Source of the DNA: Amycolatopsis palatopharyngis
GTDB lineage: Bacteria; Actinomycetota; Actinomycetes; Mycobacteriales; Pseudonocardiaceae
Length of the DNA: 64,000 bases
Direction of reading: 5' to 3'
NCBI RefSeq assembly: GCF_003385185.1
Contig: NZ_PQHZ01000007.1
Span: 1-64,000, forward strand
The notes under the pieces are model-generated. The model ran no database searches. It saw only the letters and a list, made by a program, of their open reading frames with translations, and was not told the DNA's origin. Numbering within the stretch: position 1 is the stretch's first letter; each line of letters opens with the position of its first letter. The position numbers and the translations under genes are program-made. This document shows, piece after piece, positions 32,720 to 42,496 of this stretch.

Positions 32720-34328
32720 CCGCGACCGCGGGATCGGATGTGCCGGCCCCCGGGGTAAGGACGGCGAACGCCACGTCCTCGCGGTAGCCGGCGAACCAGC
32801 CGTGGGCCTGACTACCGTCGCTGAACTGAGCGGTGCCGGTCTTGCCGAGCACGGTCCCGCGCCCGCTCAGCGCGGTGGCGGTGCCGTCGGTGACGACCTC
32901 CCGCATCATGCCCCGCACCGGAGCTAGAACGGTCTCGGACGGGGCTTCGTACCCGCTGTTGACCGTCGTTTCCAGGTCCCGCCACAGCTCGGGCGTCACG
33001 GCCTCGCCACCTGCCACCGTCGCCACCATCACCGCGAGCCCGAACGGGCTGGCCTGCAGCTCGCCCTGGCCGATGCCCTCCTCCAGCCGGAGTACCGGGT
33101 CCTCGGCCGGATCGGCACGCCCCAGTTCGGTGCTGATCCCCGGGATGTCGAAGTCGGCGTTGAGCCCGAGCTGCCCGGCCGCGCGGGAGAGCCCGTCCGC
33201 GGGCAGTTTCGCGGCCAGCGCGCCGAAGGTGGTGTTGCAGGACTTCGCGAACGCGGTGTGCAGGGGTACGCGGCCGAGTGCGAACTCGCCGTCATTCGGG
33301 ATCGTCCTCGTACCGATGGTCGCGGTGCCGGGGCAGTCCAGCACGGTGTCTGCGGAGACGTCCCCCTCGTTCAGCGCCGCGACAGCGGTGGCGATCTTGA
33401 ACGTCGATCCCGGCGGGTAGAGGCCGGTGAGAGCGTTGGGCTGTGCACCCGCCTCGGCGTTCTGCGCGACCGCGAGGATGTCGCCGCTGCCTGGTTCGAG
33501 CGCGACCAGCATGGTGGGCAGCTCCACGCTGTCGACCGCGCGCTGTGCCGCCGTGCGCGCGGCCAGGCTCACCGTGGCGGTCAGCGGCTTCGCGTCCTGC
33601 TCCGATCCGCCGCCTGCCAGCCGCTCGAGCTCGGTGTCGTCGGCACCGACCTTGGTGACCGACCACTGCCCACTACCGGACTGCTCCTCGGCCGTCCTCG
33701 CCATCGCTGGAGTGAGCACATCCGCGGTCACCCCCTCCGCGGGGACGACCGCGTCGTCGCGCCAGGTCAGCAGGGTCTCACCGGTGCGGTCCAGCACGGC
33801 GGGAGTGCCGTCGCGGGTACGCAGCCGCAGGCTCTCCCCTTCGCCGAGGCTCGGGTGGATCAACGACGGATCCCAGTGGACCCGCCAGCCGTCGTCGGTC
33901 CGCACCAGCCCGATCGGCGTCTCGTACGTCCACTCCCGATCCGTTCCGAGCGTCCATTTCACCGAAACGTTGCCGGTTGCCTCCTGCCCGTCGGGTTCCG
34001 TGGTCACCGACCCCAGATAGGTGACAACATCGTCCGCCTCGAGGTCGCCATGGACGGCCAGGATCGTGGCTTTGGCGGCCGTGGGGTCGTCGGTCAGGGC
34101 CGCGGCGCTCCCGGGCCGCGCGCCGCTGAACGCCAGCAGGTAGTCGCGGGCCACCGCGGCTGCCTCCGGGCCGTCCGACGCCTGACCGTCGTTCTCGCGG
34201 TCCGCGGATCCTGATCCACTCCACAGCACCACGACACCGGTGGCGACGACGGCAACCATCGCCGTCGCCGCCCCGATCAGTACCCCTCGTTTGGTGCGGT
34301 CGCGCAAGAACACTCCCCCGGATCGCAT
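32691..34328 (-). CDS. Class B penicillin-binding protein with NTF2-like domain
   Basis: A 545-residue protein with an N-terminal membrane segment (RGVLIGAATAMVAVVATGVV), an NTF2-like/MecA_N domain (AAAVARDYLLAFSGARPGSA to about residue 150), a dimerisation region and a transpeptidase domain. Catalytic motifs are STFK (in YPPGSTFKIATAVAAL), SCN (KSCNTTFGAL) and KTG (LGKTGTAQFSDG). It cross-links peptidoglycan outside the membrane. It resembles the M. tuberculosis Rv2864c lineage, but no lipobox cysteine is seen. The ATG at 34328 is used; starts a few codons later are possible. Confidence 0.88.
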   Translation of the reverse strand: MRSGGVFLRDRTKRGVLIGAATAMVAVVATGVVVLWSGSGSADRENDGQASDGPEAAAVARDYLLAFSGARPGSAAALTDDPTAAKATILAVHGDLEADDVVTYLGSVTTEPDGQEATGNVSVKWTLGTDREWTYETPIGLVRTDDGWRVHWDPSLIHPSLGEGESLRLRTRDGTPAVLDRTGETLLTWRDDAVVPAEGVTADVLTPAMARTAEEQSGSGQWSVTKVGADDTELERLAGGGSEQDAKPLTATVSLAARTAAQRAVDSVELPTMLVALEPGSGDILAVAQNAEAGAQPNALTGLYPPGSTFKIATAVAALNEGDVSADTVLDCPGTATIGTRTIPNDGEFALGRVPLHTAFAKSCNTTFGALAAKLPADGLSRAAGQLGLNADFDIPGISTELGRADPAEDPVLRLEEGIGQGELQASPFGLAVMVATVAGGEAVTPELWRDLETTVNSGYEAPSETVLAPVRGMMREVVTDGTATALSGRGTVLGKTGTAQFSDGSQAHGWFAGYREDVAFAVLTPGAGTSDPAVAVSGRFLDGL

Positions 34329-34413
34329 AGCCAGCGACCTCAGAGTGTCAACCTGTCACCGTTTCGAGTGACAACATGCGAAAAGGCGACCGTGCCGGAA
34401 CGGTTTCGTGACC

Positions 34414-37400
34414 TCAGCGCCTGGCGACGGCCACCGTGACCTTCACGCCCTCGCCGACCGTGCCGGCCGAACCGTCGGGGGCCGGGGCGTATCCGACCTC
34501 CTGCGCCAGGGTCTCCCCCGCGATGAACTCCTCGTGCGTCCGCGCCGCCACGACGACCTCCTCGGGTGCGTCGACGGTCAGGGTGATGCGATCGGCGACG
34601 TCGAGGCCCGCGTCCCGCCGGGCCTGCTGCACGACCCGGACCAGGTCACGCGCCATACCTTCGGCGGCGAGTTCGGGGGTCACCTCGGTGTCCAGCAGCA
34701 CCAGGCCGGACCCACCCGGCAGTTCCGCCGCCGCCCCGGAGTCCTTGGCGACCAGCTTGCGCTCGTACTCGCCCTCGGCAAGCTCGATCCCGGCCGCCAC
34801 CACGGCACCGGTGGACGTGGTGCTCCAGTCTCCCGCCTTGACCGCCTTGATCACCTTCTGCACGTCCTTGCCGAGGCGCGGGCCCGCCGCGCGGGCGTTC
34901 ACCGCCACCTCGAACCCACCGTGCGCGGCGACGTCGGTGGTGAGCTCGACCGACTTCACGTTGACCTCGTCGCGGATGATGTCGGTGAACTCCCGCAGTG
35001 ACTCCATGCCGTCGGCAGCGACCAGCAGCCGCGACAGCGGCAGGCGGACCCGCAGTTTGTTCGCCTTGCGCAGCGAGAGTGCCGAAGAGCAGACCTGACG
35101 AACCCGGTCCATGGCCGTCACCAGTGCGGCGTCGGCGAGCAGTTCGCCCGTGCCGGGCCAGTCGCACAGGTGCACCGAACGACCACCGGTGAGACCACGC
35201 CAGACCGCCTCCGTGGTCAACGGCAGCAGCGGGGCCAGCACACGGCAGGTCACCTCGAGCACCGTGTGCAGGGTGTCGATCGCGTCCCGATCACCAGCCC
35301 AGAACCGGTCACGGGAGCGCCGTACGTACCAGTTGGTGAGGACCTCCAGGAAATCCCGCGCCATTGCGCAGGCACCCGCGACGTCATAGGTGTCCAGCGC
35401 ATACTCGACGTCGGTGACCAGCTGGTGGGTCTTGGCCAGGATGTAGCGGTCGAGCACGTGCGGTGAATCGGTTCGCGACCTGCCCTCCGTGCCTTCGGCG
35501 TTGGCGTAGAGCGCGAGGAAGTAGTACGAGTTCCACAGCGGCAGCACCGCCTGGCGGACGGCGTCCCTGATGCCCTTCTCGGTGACGACCAGATTCCCGC
35601 CGCGCAGGATCGGGCTCGCCATCAGATACCAGCGCATGGCGTCCGAGCCGTCGCGGTCGAACACCTCGTTGACGTCCGGATAGTTGCGCAGTGATTTGGA
35701 CATCTTCTGCCCGTCGGAGCCGAGCACGATGCCGTGGGACACGCAGTTGCGGAACGCGGGACGATCGAACAGCGCCGTGGCGAGCACGTGCAGGGTGTAG
35801 AACCACCCTCGGGTCTGCCCGATGTACTCGACGATGAAATCGCCGGGGTAGTGGTGCTCGAACCAGTCGGCGTTCTCGAACGGGTAGTGCACCTGGGCGT
35901 AGGGCATCGAACCGGAGTCGAACCAGACGTCGAGCACCTCCGGCACCCGCCGCATGGTCGACTCCCCGGTCGGATCGTCCGGGTTCGGCCTGGTCAGCTC
36001 GTCGATGAACGGCCGGTGCAGATCGTCCGGCCGGACACCGAAGTCCCGCTCCAGCTCGTCCAGGGAACCGTAGACGTCAGTGCGGGGGTAGGCCGGATCG
36101 TCGGAGATCCACACCGGGATCGGGGTGCCCCAGTAGCGGTTGCGCGAGATCGACCAATCACGGGCGTTCTCCAGCCACTTGCCGAACTGCCCGTCCTTGA
36201 CGTGTTCCGGGTACCAGGTGATCTGCTGGTTCAGCTCGACCATCCGGTCCTTGAACTCCGTGACGGCGACGAACCACGACGAGACCGCCCGGTAGATCAG
36301 CGGGTTGCGGCAGCGCCAGCAGTGCGGGTACGGGTGCTCGTAGGTCTCGTGCCGCAACAGCACCGCACCCTGTTGCCCGGCGGATCCGGTGCCGTTCTTC
36401 AGATCCTTGATGATGTTCGGATTCGCGTCGAACACCTGCTGCCCGGCGTAGTCCGGAACCTCCGCGGTGAACCGGCCCTGCGCGTCCACCGGAGTGACCG
36501 GCTCGATGCCCGCGGCATCGGTGACGACCTTGTCCTCCTCACCGTAGGCGGGGGCGATGTGCACGATCCCCGTGCCGTCCTCGGTGGTGACGTAGTCCGC
36601 GGCCAGTACCCGGTGTGCGTTCTCCCGGCCGACGAAGTACGGGAACGGTGGCTCGTACCTGGTGCCGAGCAGATCATTACCGGTGTAGCGGGCCACGACC
36701 GGAGGTTCCTCCCCCAGTTCCTTGGCATAGGCGCCCACCCGGGCCTCCGCGAGCAGGAAACGCTTGCCATCGGACTCGACCACCACGTAGTCGACCTCGG
36801 GATGAACCGCCGTCGCGAGGTTGGACGGGACGGTCCATGGGGTGGTCGTCCAGATCAGCAGATAGGCCCCGTCCAGCTCCGAGTCGTTGCCCGCTACGCG
36901 ATAGCCGATGGTGACCGCGGGATCCTGCCTGCTCTGGTAGACGTCGTCGTCCATCCGCAGCTCATGGTTGGACAGCGGTGTCTCGTCGCGCCAGCAGTAG
37001 GGCAGCACCCGGTAGCCCTCGTAGACGAGTCCGGAGTCCCACAGCTGCTTGAACGCCCAGATGACCGACTCCATGTAGCTGGCGTCGAGCGTCTTGTAGT
37101 CGTTGTCGAAGTCAACCCAGCGCGCCTGCCGGGTCACGTACTCCTGCCATTCGTTCGTGTAGCGCAGCACCGAATCGCGGCAGGCGTCGTTGAAGACCGC
37201 GACACCCATCTCGTCGATCTCGGACTTCTCGGTGATCCCCAGCTGCCGCATGGCCTCCAGCTCGGCGGGCAGGCCGTGGGTGTCCCAGCCGAAGCGACGC
37301 TCGACGCGCTTGCCCTTCATGGTCTGGTAGCGCGGCACGATGTCCTTGACGTACCCGGTGAGCAGGTGGCCGTAGTGCGGCAGGCCGTTGGCGAAAGGCG

Positions 37401-37629
37401 GGCCGTCATAGAACACATATTCGCCCTCCCGTCGCCCACCACCCCCCTCAACCGAGCTTCGCGCCGACTCATTCGAGCCGTTCTCGCCTGCCGAACGGGC
37501 TTCGACGCTGGCGGTGAAGGTCCGGTCGGACTCCCAGTAGGCCAGCACATCCCGCTCCAGAGCCGGGAACGACGGCTGGGCGGGGACCTGGCCTGCGGGC
37601 TGATCGCCGACGTGGGCCTTGGGGTACAT
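34414..37629 (-). CDS. ileS: Isoleucyl-tRNA synthetase
   Basis: A 1071-residue class Ia synthetase that charges tRNA-Ile. The HIGH-type motif is [20 protein letters not shown] and the KMSKS loop is [12 protein letters not shown]. An editing domain lies between and an anticodon domain follows. Length suits the eukaryote-like/actinobacterial IleS subtype. The ATG at 37629 has GAGGAG 7 nt upstream; an extension to 37686 translates leader sequence and is rejected. A polar low-complexity insertion at residues about 54-69 ([16 protein letters not shown]) interrupts the usual link before [11 protein letters not shown]-box leader controls expression. Confidence 0.96.
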   Translation of the reverse strand: MYPKAHVGDQPAGQVPAQPSFPALERDVLAYWESDRTFTASVEARSAGENGSNESARSSVEGGGGRREGEYVFYDGPPFANGLPHYGHLLTGYVKDIVPRYQTMKGKRVERRFGWDTHGLPAELEAMRQLGITEKSEIDEMGVAVFNDACRDSVLRYTNEWQEYVTRQARWVDFDNDYKTLDASYMESVIWAFKQLWDSGLVYEGYRVLPYCWRDETPLSNHELRMDDDVYQSRQDPAVTIGYRVAGNDSELDGAYLLIWTTTPWTVPSNLATAVHPEVDYVVVESDGKRFLLAEARVGAYAKELGEEPPVVARYTGNDLLGTRYEPPFPYFVGRENAHRVLAADYVTTEDGTGIVHIAPAYGEEDKVVTDAAGIEPVTPVDAQGRFTAEVPDYAGQQVFDANPNIIKDLKNGTGSAGQQGAVLLRHETYEHPYPHCWRCRNPLIYRAVSSWFVAVTEFKDRMVELNQQITWYPEHVKDGQFGKWLENARDWSISRNRYWGTPIPVWISDDPAYPRTDVYGSLDELERDFGVRPDDLHRPFIDELTRPNPDDPTGESTMRRVPEVLDVWFDSGSMPYAQVHYPFENADWFEHHYPGDFIVEYIGQTRGWFYTLHVLATALFDRPAFRNCVSHGIVLGSDGQKMSKSLRNYPDVNEVFDRDGSDAMRWYLMASPILRGGNLVVTEKGIRDAVRQAVLPLWNSYYFLALYANAEGTEGRSRTDSPHVLDRYILAKTHQLVTDVEYALDTYDVAGACAMARDFLEVLTNWYVRRSRDRFWAGDRDAIDTLHTVLEVTCRVLAPLLPLTTEAVWRGLTGGRSVHLCDWPGTGELLADAALVTAMDRVRQVCSSALSLRKANKLRVRLPLSRLLVAADGMESLREFTDIIRDEVNVKSVELTTDVAAHGGFEVAVNARAAGPRLGKDVQKVIKAVKAGDWSTTSTGAVVAAGIELAEGEYERKLVAKDSGAAAELPGGSGLVLLDTEVTPELAAEGMARDLVRVVQQARRDAGLDVADRITLTVDAPEEVVVAARTHEEFIAGETLAQEVGYAPAPDGSAGTVGEGVKVTVAVARR

Positions 37630-37704
37630 CGGGCGCTCCTCGCGGTTCGTCTCGTACGGACTCACCGGCTCACACCGGCGATCCACACGGGGACGACAAC
37701 GTCG

Positions 37705-37900
37705 CCATCGGGCGATCGTTCCGCGGTACCACCCCGTTTGCCCCGCATAAGCCGGTCGATGACCGGCGCCGTAGGGCCACTCGTTCGGCGGCTGTCACGG
37801 GCCACTCCCGTCCGGTTCTACTGAGGCGAACGTGCCGCCCGTTCTTCCGGAGGCTCCCCGGTGATGGCCGGATCAAAGCCCTGCGTGACCAGGGTAACCC
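37705..37900 (-). ncRNA. T-box leader of ileS (actinobacterial type)
   Basis: The invariant T-box sequence TGGTACCGCGGAA is found on the minus strand at 37731-37719, about 90 nt before the ileS ATG. Upstream are GATCCGGCCATCACCGGGGA and GCCTCCGGAAGAAC, which match the short stem I and linker region of actinobacterial ileS leaders. ATC (isoleucine) triplets at 37873-37871 and 37865-37863 are candidate specifiers. Uncharged tRNA-Ile binding should raise IleS synthesis, probably by freeing the ribosome site. Outer limits are approximate. Confidence 0.85.
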
Positions 37901-37939
37901 AGGGTGGCATAGGCGTCCGGATTGGCCCCGGACGCCGCC

Positions 37940-38698
37940 TCAGCGATCCGCGCGGGACTTGCCCCTGCGACGGTGTGCCGCGGCGAGACTGGCGTCCGGA
38001 CCGCATCGCGCGCAGGGGGTGAAACCGAGCTCGCGTGCCTCGGCGACCTCGATCGGGATCGTGTCCCGGTCGGCGAGCCAGCCGCAGTCGGCGAGATGGT
38101 AGCGCGGGTACTCGTCGACCACTACGACCTCGGCGTCGAGTTCGGAGACGATCAGCAGGTCCGCCGCGTCGGTCTCCTCCTCGCCAGGAGTGGCCTCGGT
38201 CCGCGCCCTCGGCTCGGCCGCGGCGGTCTCCTCGACGGCATCGTCGACGACGACCGGGCGGTCGTCGTCCAACTCACCGGCCGCCGGCAGCATCGCGGTC
38301 GACGTGGCGTCTTTGGTGCCCGCCTCAACCGGCTCGGTGCCCGGAGTCACCTCGGCGTCGTCCGCGACGGTATCGGCTGTATCGGCGGCATCGACGTCCG
38401 ATTCCGCACGGCCGGCGTCCTCGGCAGCGTCGGCCTTGGCAGCGTCGGTCTTGGCATCGTCGGCCTTGGCGGTCTTCTCGTCCTTGTCCTGCTCCGCGAC
38501 GGCCTGCTCCGCGGTCGAGGGCTCCTCAGTCGCGGAGTGCGCGGCGGAACGCCTGCGCATCCAGTCGACGAACAGAACGATGCCCGCGAACACGGAAAGA
38601 CCGATGGAGATCCAGGCCCACAGCGAATTGGCGGTGATGAGCGCGGTGACCACACCGGCTAGGGCGGCCAGCACCAGGATCAGGACGATGTAGAGCAC
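37940..38698 (-). CDS. Membrane protein with acidic Ala-rich linker and conserved Cys/His C-terminus
   Basis: A 252-residue protein. Two transmembrane helices occupy residues 1-46 (IVLILVLAALAGVVTALITA and LWAWISIGLSVFAGIVLFVD). About 130 residues of Asp/Glu/Ala/Thr-rich linker follow, then a compact C-terminal domain: VVVVDEYPRYHLADCGWLAD, IPIEVAEARELGFTPCARCG. The H..C...C..C spacing suggests metal binding or an Ada/McrA-like small zinc fold. I do not recognise a named family. It lies between divIVA and ileS on the same strand, near division genes, and may be part of the envelope machinery. Confidence 0.7.
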   Translation of the reverse strand: MLYIVLILVLAALAGVVTALITANSLWAWISIGLSVFAGIVLFVDWMRRRSAAHSATEEPSTAEQAVAEQDKDEKTAKADDAKTDAAKADAAEDAGRAESDVDAADTADTVADDAEVTPGTEPVEAGTKDATSTAMLPAAGELDDDRPVVVDDAVEETAAAEPRARTEATPGEEETDAADLLIVSELDAEVVVVDEYPRYHLADCGWLADRDTIPIEVAEARELGFTPCARCGPDASLAAAHRRRGKSRADR

Positions 38699-38799
38699 GC
38701 TGAATTACATCACGCGGCCGGGGGCGACGCAGAGGTGGGCAAGCCGCACCAACAGTGCGCCAGTAGCCGGATCTTGCCGGGCCGGAAACCCGGGCACAG

Positions 38800-38839
38800 C
38801 GACGGTTCCGTCCGCTCCGGAGAGCGAACGGAACCGTCG
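38800..38839 (-). terminator. Strong hairpin terminator downstream of divIVA
   Basis: CGACGGTTCCGT at 38800-38811 pairs perfectly with ACGGAACCGTCG at 38828-38839, and an inner CGCTC-CGGA-GAGCG stem-loop nests inside it. It stands 99 nt past the divIVA stop and before the next gene on the same strand. No T-run follows, as is usual in actinobacteria. Confidence 0.75.
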
Positions 38840-38937
38840 AGCTGGCAACCATCGCCGGGCGAGAGCGTGTCTGACGTCCGATGGGGATGGGAGAGACACG
38901 CGCAGGCTGGCTGGACTGACCGGACGGGGGCGGTGTT

Positions 38938-39819
38938 CTAGCCTGCCTCGGCCCGTGGACCGAAGGAGTAACCCTGACCGCTGTTGCCGCCACTACCGCC
39001 GTTACCGGACTGACCGGATCCCGCGGAAGCGGAGGAAGGAGCAGCCGACCCCCGGTCGTCGAGTTCCCTGAGCTGTGACTCGAGGAACCCGCGCAGACGA
39101 GTGCGGTACTCCCGCTCGATCGTGCGCAGCTCCTCGATCTTCTTGCCCAGCGCGCTCTTCTCGCTGTTCATGTTGTTCATGGTTTCGGTGTACTTGCGCT
39201 GTGCCTCACGCTCGAGCGTGGTGGCCTTGTCGCGCGCCTGACGCTCCAGGGTCTCTGCCCTGGTCCGTGCGTCGTTCAGCATGGTCTCCGCCCGTGTACG
39301 GGCCTCGTTGACCATGGAGTCCGACTTCGACCGCGCGTCGGAGAGCAACTGCTCCGACTTCGTGCGTGCCTCGGCAAGCATGCCGTCGGACTCGGTCTTG
39401 GCCTCGGCCGTCAGCCGGTCGGCCATCTCCTGTGCGAGCCCCAGCACCTTCGCGGCCTGAACGTTGGGCTCACCATTGTCGCCCATCAGACCGGTGTGGG
39501 ACTGGGTCTGCTCCATCGCCGACGTGGGCGGTGGCACAGGTGCAAGCCTGCGGGGCGGCTCCTCACGCACAGGCGCGGCCTGTGGTGGAGCCGAGCCTGC
39601 TCCTGCCTTCGCGGTCTCCAGCTCGCCACGGGTTGATTCCAACTCCGCATCTAGCTGTTCGACCTGCTGGCGCAGCTCGTTATTGTCCTCAATCAACCGC
39701 GCAAGCTCGGTCTCCACCAAGTCGAGGAACGCATCCACCTCGTCCTCGTTGTAGCCCCGCTTGCCGATTGGAGGCTTGCTGAACGCGACATTATGCACGT
39801 CAGCAGGGGTCAACGACAT
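38938..39819 (-). CDS. divIVA: Polar growth/septum protein DivIVA (Wag31)
   Basis: A 293-residue coiled-coil protein that marks cell poles and directs apical wall growth in actinobacteria. The N-terminal membrane-binding domain begins [20 protein letters not shown] and [20 protein letters not shown] variable Pro-rich linker follows, then a long second coiled coil (residues about 125-245) with heptads such as [20 protein letters not shown], and a Gly/Ser-rich tail. It ends the dcw cluster, downstream of yggT. Confidence 0.95.
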   Translation of the reverse strand: MSLTPADVHNVAFSKPPIGKRGYNEDEVDAFLDLVETELARLIEDNNELRQQVEQLDAELESTRGELETAKAGAGSAPPQAAPVREEPPRRLAPVPPPTSAMEQTQSHTGLMGDNGEPNVQAAKVLGLAQEMADRLTAEAKTESDGMLAEARTKSEQLLSDARSKSDSMVNEARTRAETMLNDARTRAETLERQARDKATTLEREAQRKYTETMNNMNSEKSALGKKIEELRTIEREYRTRLRGFLESQLRELDDRGSAAPSSASAGSGQSGNGGSGGNSGQGYSFGPRAEAG

Positions 39820-39867
39820 CAGATCACCTCACGCACTCCATGGCCTGCCGGACATCCCGGGTCCCCG

Positions 39868-40161
39868 TTACCCGGGATACGCCAGTTGCATCAGTATGAA
39901 CACAACCAACAGCAGCACCATAATCGATAAGTCCAGCCCGACGCCGCCAATCCGCACCATCGGAATGATCCGCCGGACCAGACGGACCGGTGGGTCCGTC
40001 ATTGTGTAGATGCTCTCCAGTGTTACCGCAACCCCTCCAGCGGGTCGCCACTCGCGTGCGAACGCCCGCACCAGCTCGACGACGATTCGCGCCGTGAGCA
40101 GGAGCCAGAAGACGAACAGCACGTAGTAGAAGACAATCCGGACCGCATCCACGCCGTTCAC
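39868..40161 (-). CDS. yggT: YggT family membrane protein
   Basis: A 97-residue protein with two hydrophobic helices flanking the conserved DPPVRLVRRIIPMVRIGGVGLD motif (P, R, R, P and D positions). YggT proteins lie in dcw clusters between sepF and divIVA and are implicated in division or membrane homeostasis. GTG start at 40161, 17 nt after the sepF stop. Confidence 0.92.
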   Translation of the reverse strand: MNGVDAVRIVFYYVLFVFWLLLTARIVVELVRAFAREWRPAGGVAVTLESIYTMTDPPVRLVRRIIPMVRIGGVGLDLSIMVLLLVVFILMQLAYPG

Positions 40162-40178
40162 TCTGCCACATGCCCCCG

Positions 40179-40811
40179 TCAGAAGGGGCGGTCGGAGTGG
40201 CGAAGGAAGAGACCGCCCTCGGCGATCCGCCTGCGGTCCTCGGCCGTGACGTCCACATCCGGCGGTGAGAGCAAGAACACCTTGTTGGTGACCTTGTCCA
40301 TGGAGCCGCGCAGCGCGAAGGCGAGTCCCGCCGCGAAATCGACGAGCCGCTTCGCGTCGGCGTTCTCCATCTCGGTCAGGTTCATGATCACCGGGATGCC
40401 GTCCCTGTAGGCCTCCCCGATGCCTCTGGCCTCGGCATAGCTCGTCGGGTGCAGGGTCGTGATCCGGCTGAGTGGGTCACGGGCGGGCGCTCTGGTCTGC
40501 TCCGGCACCGGGCGCAGCCGGGCCACCGGTTCGGGCCTGCGGTCCACCGCCAGCGCGCCCTGCACCGCGGGCTCGGCGGGTGCGACACCACGGGTTCGCC
40601 CGTACGGTGCGGGCGGCATGTCGTCGAACTCGTCCATCGTGTGATAACGCCCACGGGAACGGGGGCGTGTGGCCGGCTCCTCGAAGGCGTCGAACTCGTC
40701 GTCATCGGCGTAGCCACGGCGGTAGTCGTCGTCGGTGTGATAGCCGTCGTAGCCGTCATCGTCGGCCGGCACCATGCCGAAGTAAGCCTTCAGCTTCTGC
40801 AGTGCGCTCAT
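40179..40811 (-). CDS. sepF: Cell division protein SepF
   Basis: A 210-residue protein. The N-terminal amphipathic membrane anchor is [21 protein letters not shown] disordered acidic/arginine linker follows, then the SepF domain of about 90 residues ([60 protein letters not shown]). SepF polymerises and tethers FtsZ to the membrane. ATG at 40811 has GGGAGAGG 1-8 nt upstream. Just before it lies a copy of the dispersed repeat described at 49002. Confidence 0.94.
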   Translation of the reverse strand: MSALQKLKAYFGMVPADDDGYDGYHTDDDYRRGYADDDEFDAFEEPATRPRSRGRYHTMDEFDDMPPAPYGRTRGVAPAEPAVQGALAVDRRPEPVARLRPVPEQTRAPARDPLSRITTLHPTSYAEARGIGEAYRDGIPVIMNLTEMENADAKRLVDFAAGLAFALRGSMDKVTNKVFLLSPPDVDVTAEDRRRIAEGGLFLRHSDRPF

Positions 40812-40828
40812 GCCTCTCCCTCGTTCTC

Positions 40829-40893
40829 GCCTCACTCGCCGACGGGGCTGCAGAGCGCCAGGTGCCGACGCTCGGTGCCGTCCCGGCAAACCG
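40829..40893 (-). repeat. Dispersed GTER-type repeat element, copy upstream of sepF
   Basis: Reading the minus strand, GGGACGGCACCGAGCG, then CTCTGCAGCCCCGTCGGCGA and GTGAGGCGAGAA match the 77-bp repeat at 49002-49232 with an extra short insertion. In the frame shared with that repeat it would encode RDGTERR and end ...SPVGE at a TGA. It ends 18 nt before the sepF ATG. Confidence 0.65.
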
Positions 40894-41016
40894 ACGGCGC
40901 ACCTCGCGCCGCGGTCCCCGTCAAACCCTTCGACGAAGCAACACGGCACTTGGTGCCCTGCAAGAACGCCCACCCTGACGCTAAGTCACACGAACACACG
41001 CCGCCGGGTGAACGAC

Positions 41017-41751
41017 TCAAGGCGAGGCTAAACCGCGACCGCCGAGCAATGCGGTTCCGACACGCACACACGTCGACCCTCGCGCGATGGCGGCCTCTAG
41101 GTCCCCACTCATGCCCGCGGACAGCTCAGTGGCCTCCTGGTGGTCCCGCCGCAGCCGCTCAGCGGCGACGGCGAGGCGGTCGAAGGCCGCTCTCGGATCG
41201 ACCCCCAGCGGTGCGACGGCCATCAGTCCGCGAAGCCGCAGCTCACCCGTTCGGGCGACACCCTCGGCGAGCTCGTCCAGTCCCTCGATCGGACATCCGC
41301 CGCGTTCCGGGTCCTCGTCCAGACTCGCCTGCAGCAACACGTCCAGCGGCTGCTGGCGCTCGCCCGCCTCCCGCGCGTTCGCAGCCGCCCTGCCGAGTGC
41401 CTCGGCGAGCCGGATCGAGTCGACCGACTGGACCTCCGCCGCCCACCGCACCACCGACCGGGCCTTGTTCCGTTGCAGCCTGCCGACCATGTGCCAGCGG
41501 ACGTCCGCCGCAGGCCGGAGCCCGGTCACCGCATGCGCCTTGCCCGCGGCTTCCTGGTCGCGATTCTCCGCGAGTTCGGTCACACCGAGGTCGGTGAGCA
41601 GGGCCGCGTCGTCGGCGGGGAAGGTCTTGGTGACCGCCAGCAGCCGCACGTCCTCGCTCGCCCTGCCTGCCGCCACGCACGCGCGGCCGATGCGATCCCT
41701 GACTTCCGCGAGCGACTCCGCGAGTTCGGTTCTGCGTTCCGCGAGATCCAT
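41017..41751 (-). CDS. yggS: YggS family PLP homeostasis protein
   Basis: A 244-residue PLP-binding TIM-barrel-like protein. Motifs: RLLAVTKTFPADDAALLTDL with the PLP lysine (VTK), ENRDQEAAGK, WHMVGRLQRNKARSVVRW and the C-terminal MSGDLEAAIARGSTCVRVGT that holds the cofactor phosphate. It keeps free pyridoxal phosphate in balance. ATG at 41751, only 9 nt after the pgeF stop; the TTG two codons earlier is less likely. Conserved dcw neighbour. Confidence 0.93.
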   Translation of the reverse strand: MDLAERRTELAESLAEVRDRIGRACVAAGRASEDVRLLAVTKTFPADDAALLTDLGVTELAENRDQEAAGKAHAVTGLRPAADVRWHMVGRLQRNKARSVVRWAAEVQSVDSIRLAEALGRAAANAREAGERQQPLDVLLQASLDEDPERGGCPIEGLDELAEGVARTGELRLRGLMAVAPLGVDPRAAFDRLAVAAERLRRDHQEATELSAGMSGDLEAAIARGSTCVRVGTALLGGRGLASP

Positions 41752-41760
41752 ACCCAACGC

Positions 41761-42471
41761 CTACTCGACCCAGGTGACGGCGGCGATCCGGCCGGTCCGG
41801 TTCTGCCTGCGGTAGCTGAACAGCGTCCGGTCCTCCGCCGTGCAGCGCGGGTCGATCCCGATCTTGCCGACACCGGCGTCCGCGAGCTGGCGCCACAGTC
41901 CGGCGCGCAGGTCGACAGCGGAGGAGCCCGATCGGCTGCGGCAGGCGCTGCCGGGCAGATGCGCCTCGACGTCGTCGGCCATCGCCTTCGGCACCTCGTA
42001 GCAGTCGCCACAGATCGCCGGACCGAGCAGCGCTTCCACTCGATACAACTCGGCGCCCACGGTCCGCATCGCCTCGAGCGCGGCGGGAACGACACCGATT
42101 CGCGCACCGACCCGTCCGGCGTGCACCGCGGCGACGACCCCTGCCTCCGGGTCCCCGAGCAGGAGTGGCACGCAGTCGGCGACCAGTACCGCGACGGCGA
42201 GGCCGGGATCGGCGGAGACCAGTGCGTCAGTCGCCTCGGCCACGGTGCCCGGCGCCCATCCCTCGCCACCGGCGATCGTGACGGTACGACCGTGTACCTG
42301 CTCCATCCACGCCACCCGGTCCTCGGTGAGCCCGAGTTCGGTGGCGAGCCTGCGGCGGTTGGCGGCGACGTCGCCGGGGTCATCGCCGACGTGGTCGCCG
42401 AGATTGAAGCTGTCGAAGGGCGGGCGCGACACGCCACCCTCCCTGGTCGTGATCACACGACGAATCCGCAA
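41761..42471 (-). CDS. pgeF: Laccase-domain purine nucleosidase/peptidoglycan editing factor
   Basis: A 236-residue protein of the YfiH/DUF152 family. Signature residues are in WMEQVHGRTVTIAGGEGWAP, VADCVPLLLGDPEAG and AAVHAGRVGARIG, the His/Cys/His metal site. Members have purine nucleoside phosphorylase/adenosine deaminase or peptidoglycan-editing activity. The start is TTG at 42471 with GGGAGG 7 nt upstream. It follows ftsZ after a 174-nt gap that is filled by a long inverted repeat. Confidence 0.88.
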   Translation of the reverse strand: MRIRRVITTREGGVSRPPFDSFNLGDHVGDDPGDVAANRRRLATELGLTEDRVAWMEQVHGRTVTIAGGEGWAPGTVAEATDALVSADPGLAVAVLVADCVPLLLGDPEAGVVAAVHAGRVGARIGVVPAALEAMRTVGAELYRVEALLGPAICGDCYEVPKAMADDVEAHLPGSACRSRSGSSAVDLRAGLWRQLADAGVGKIGIDPRCTAEDRTLFSYRRQNRTGRIAAVTWVE

Positions 42472-42496
42472 CGCTCGCCTCCCAGCGGGCTAACTA

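Noticed and set aside
40812..41016. Upstream extension of SepF and an ORF reaching 41071
   Set aside because: The SepF membrane-anchor peptide starts at the ATG at 40811 with a good ribosome site; the upstream sequence is the dispersed repeat.
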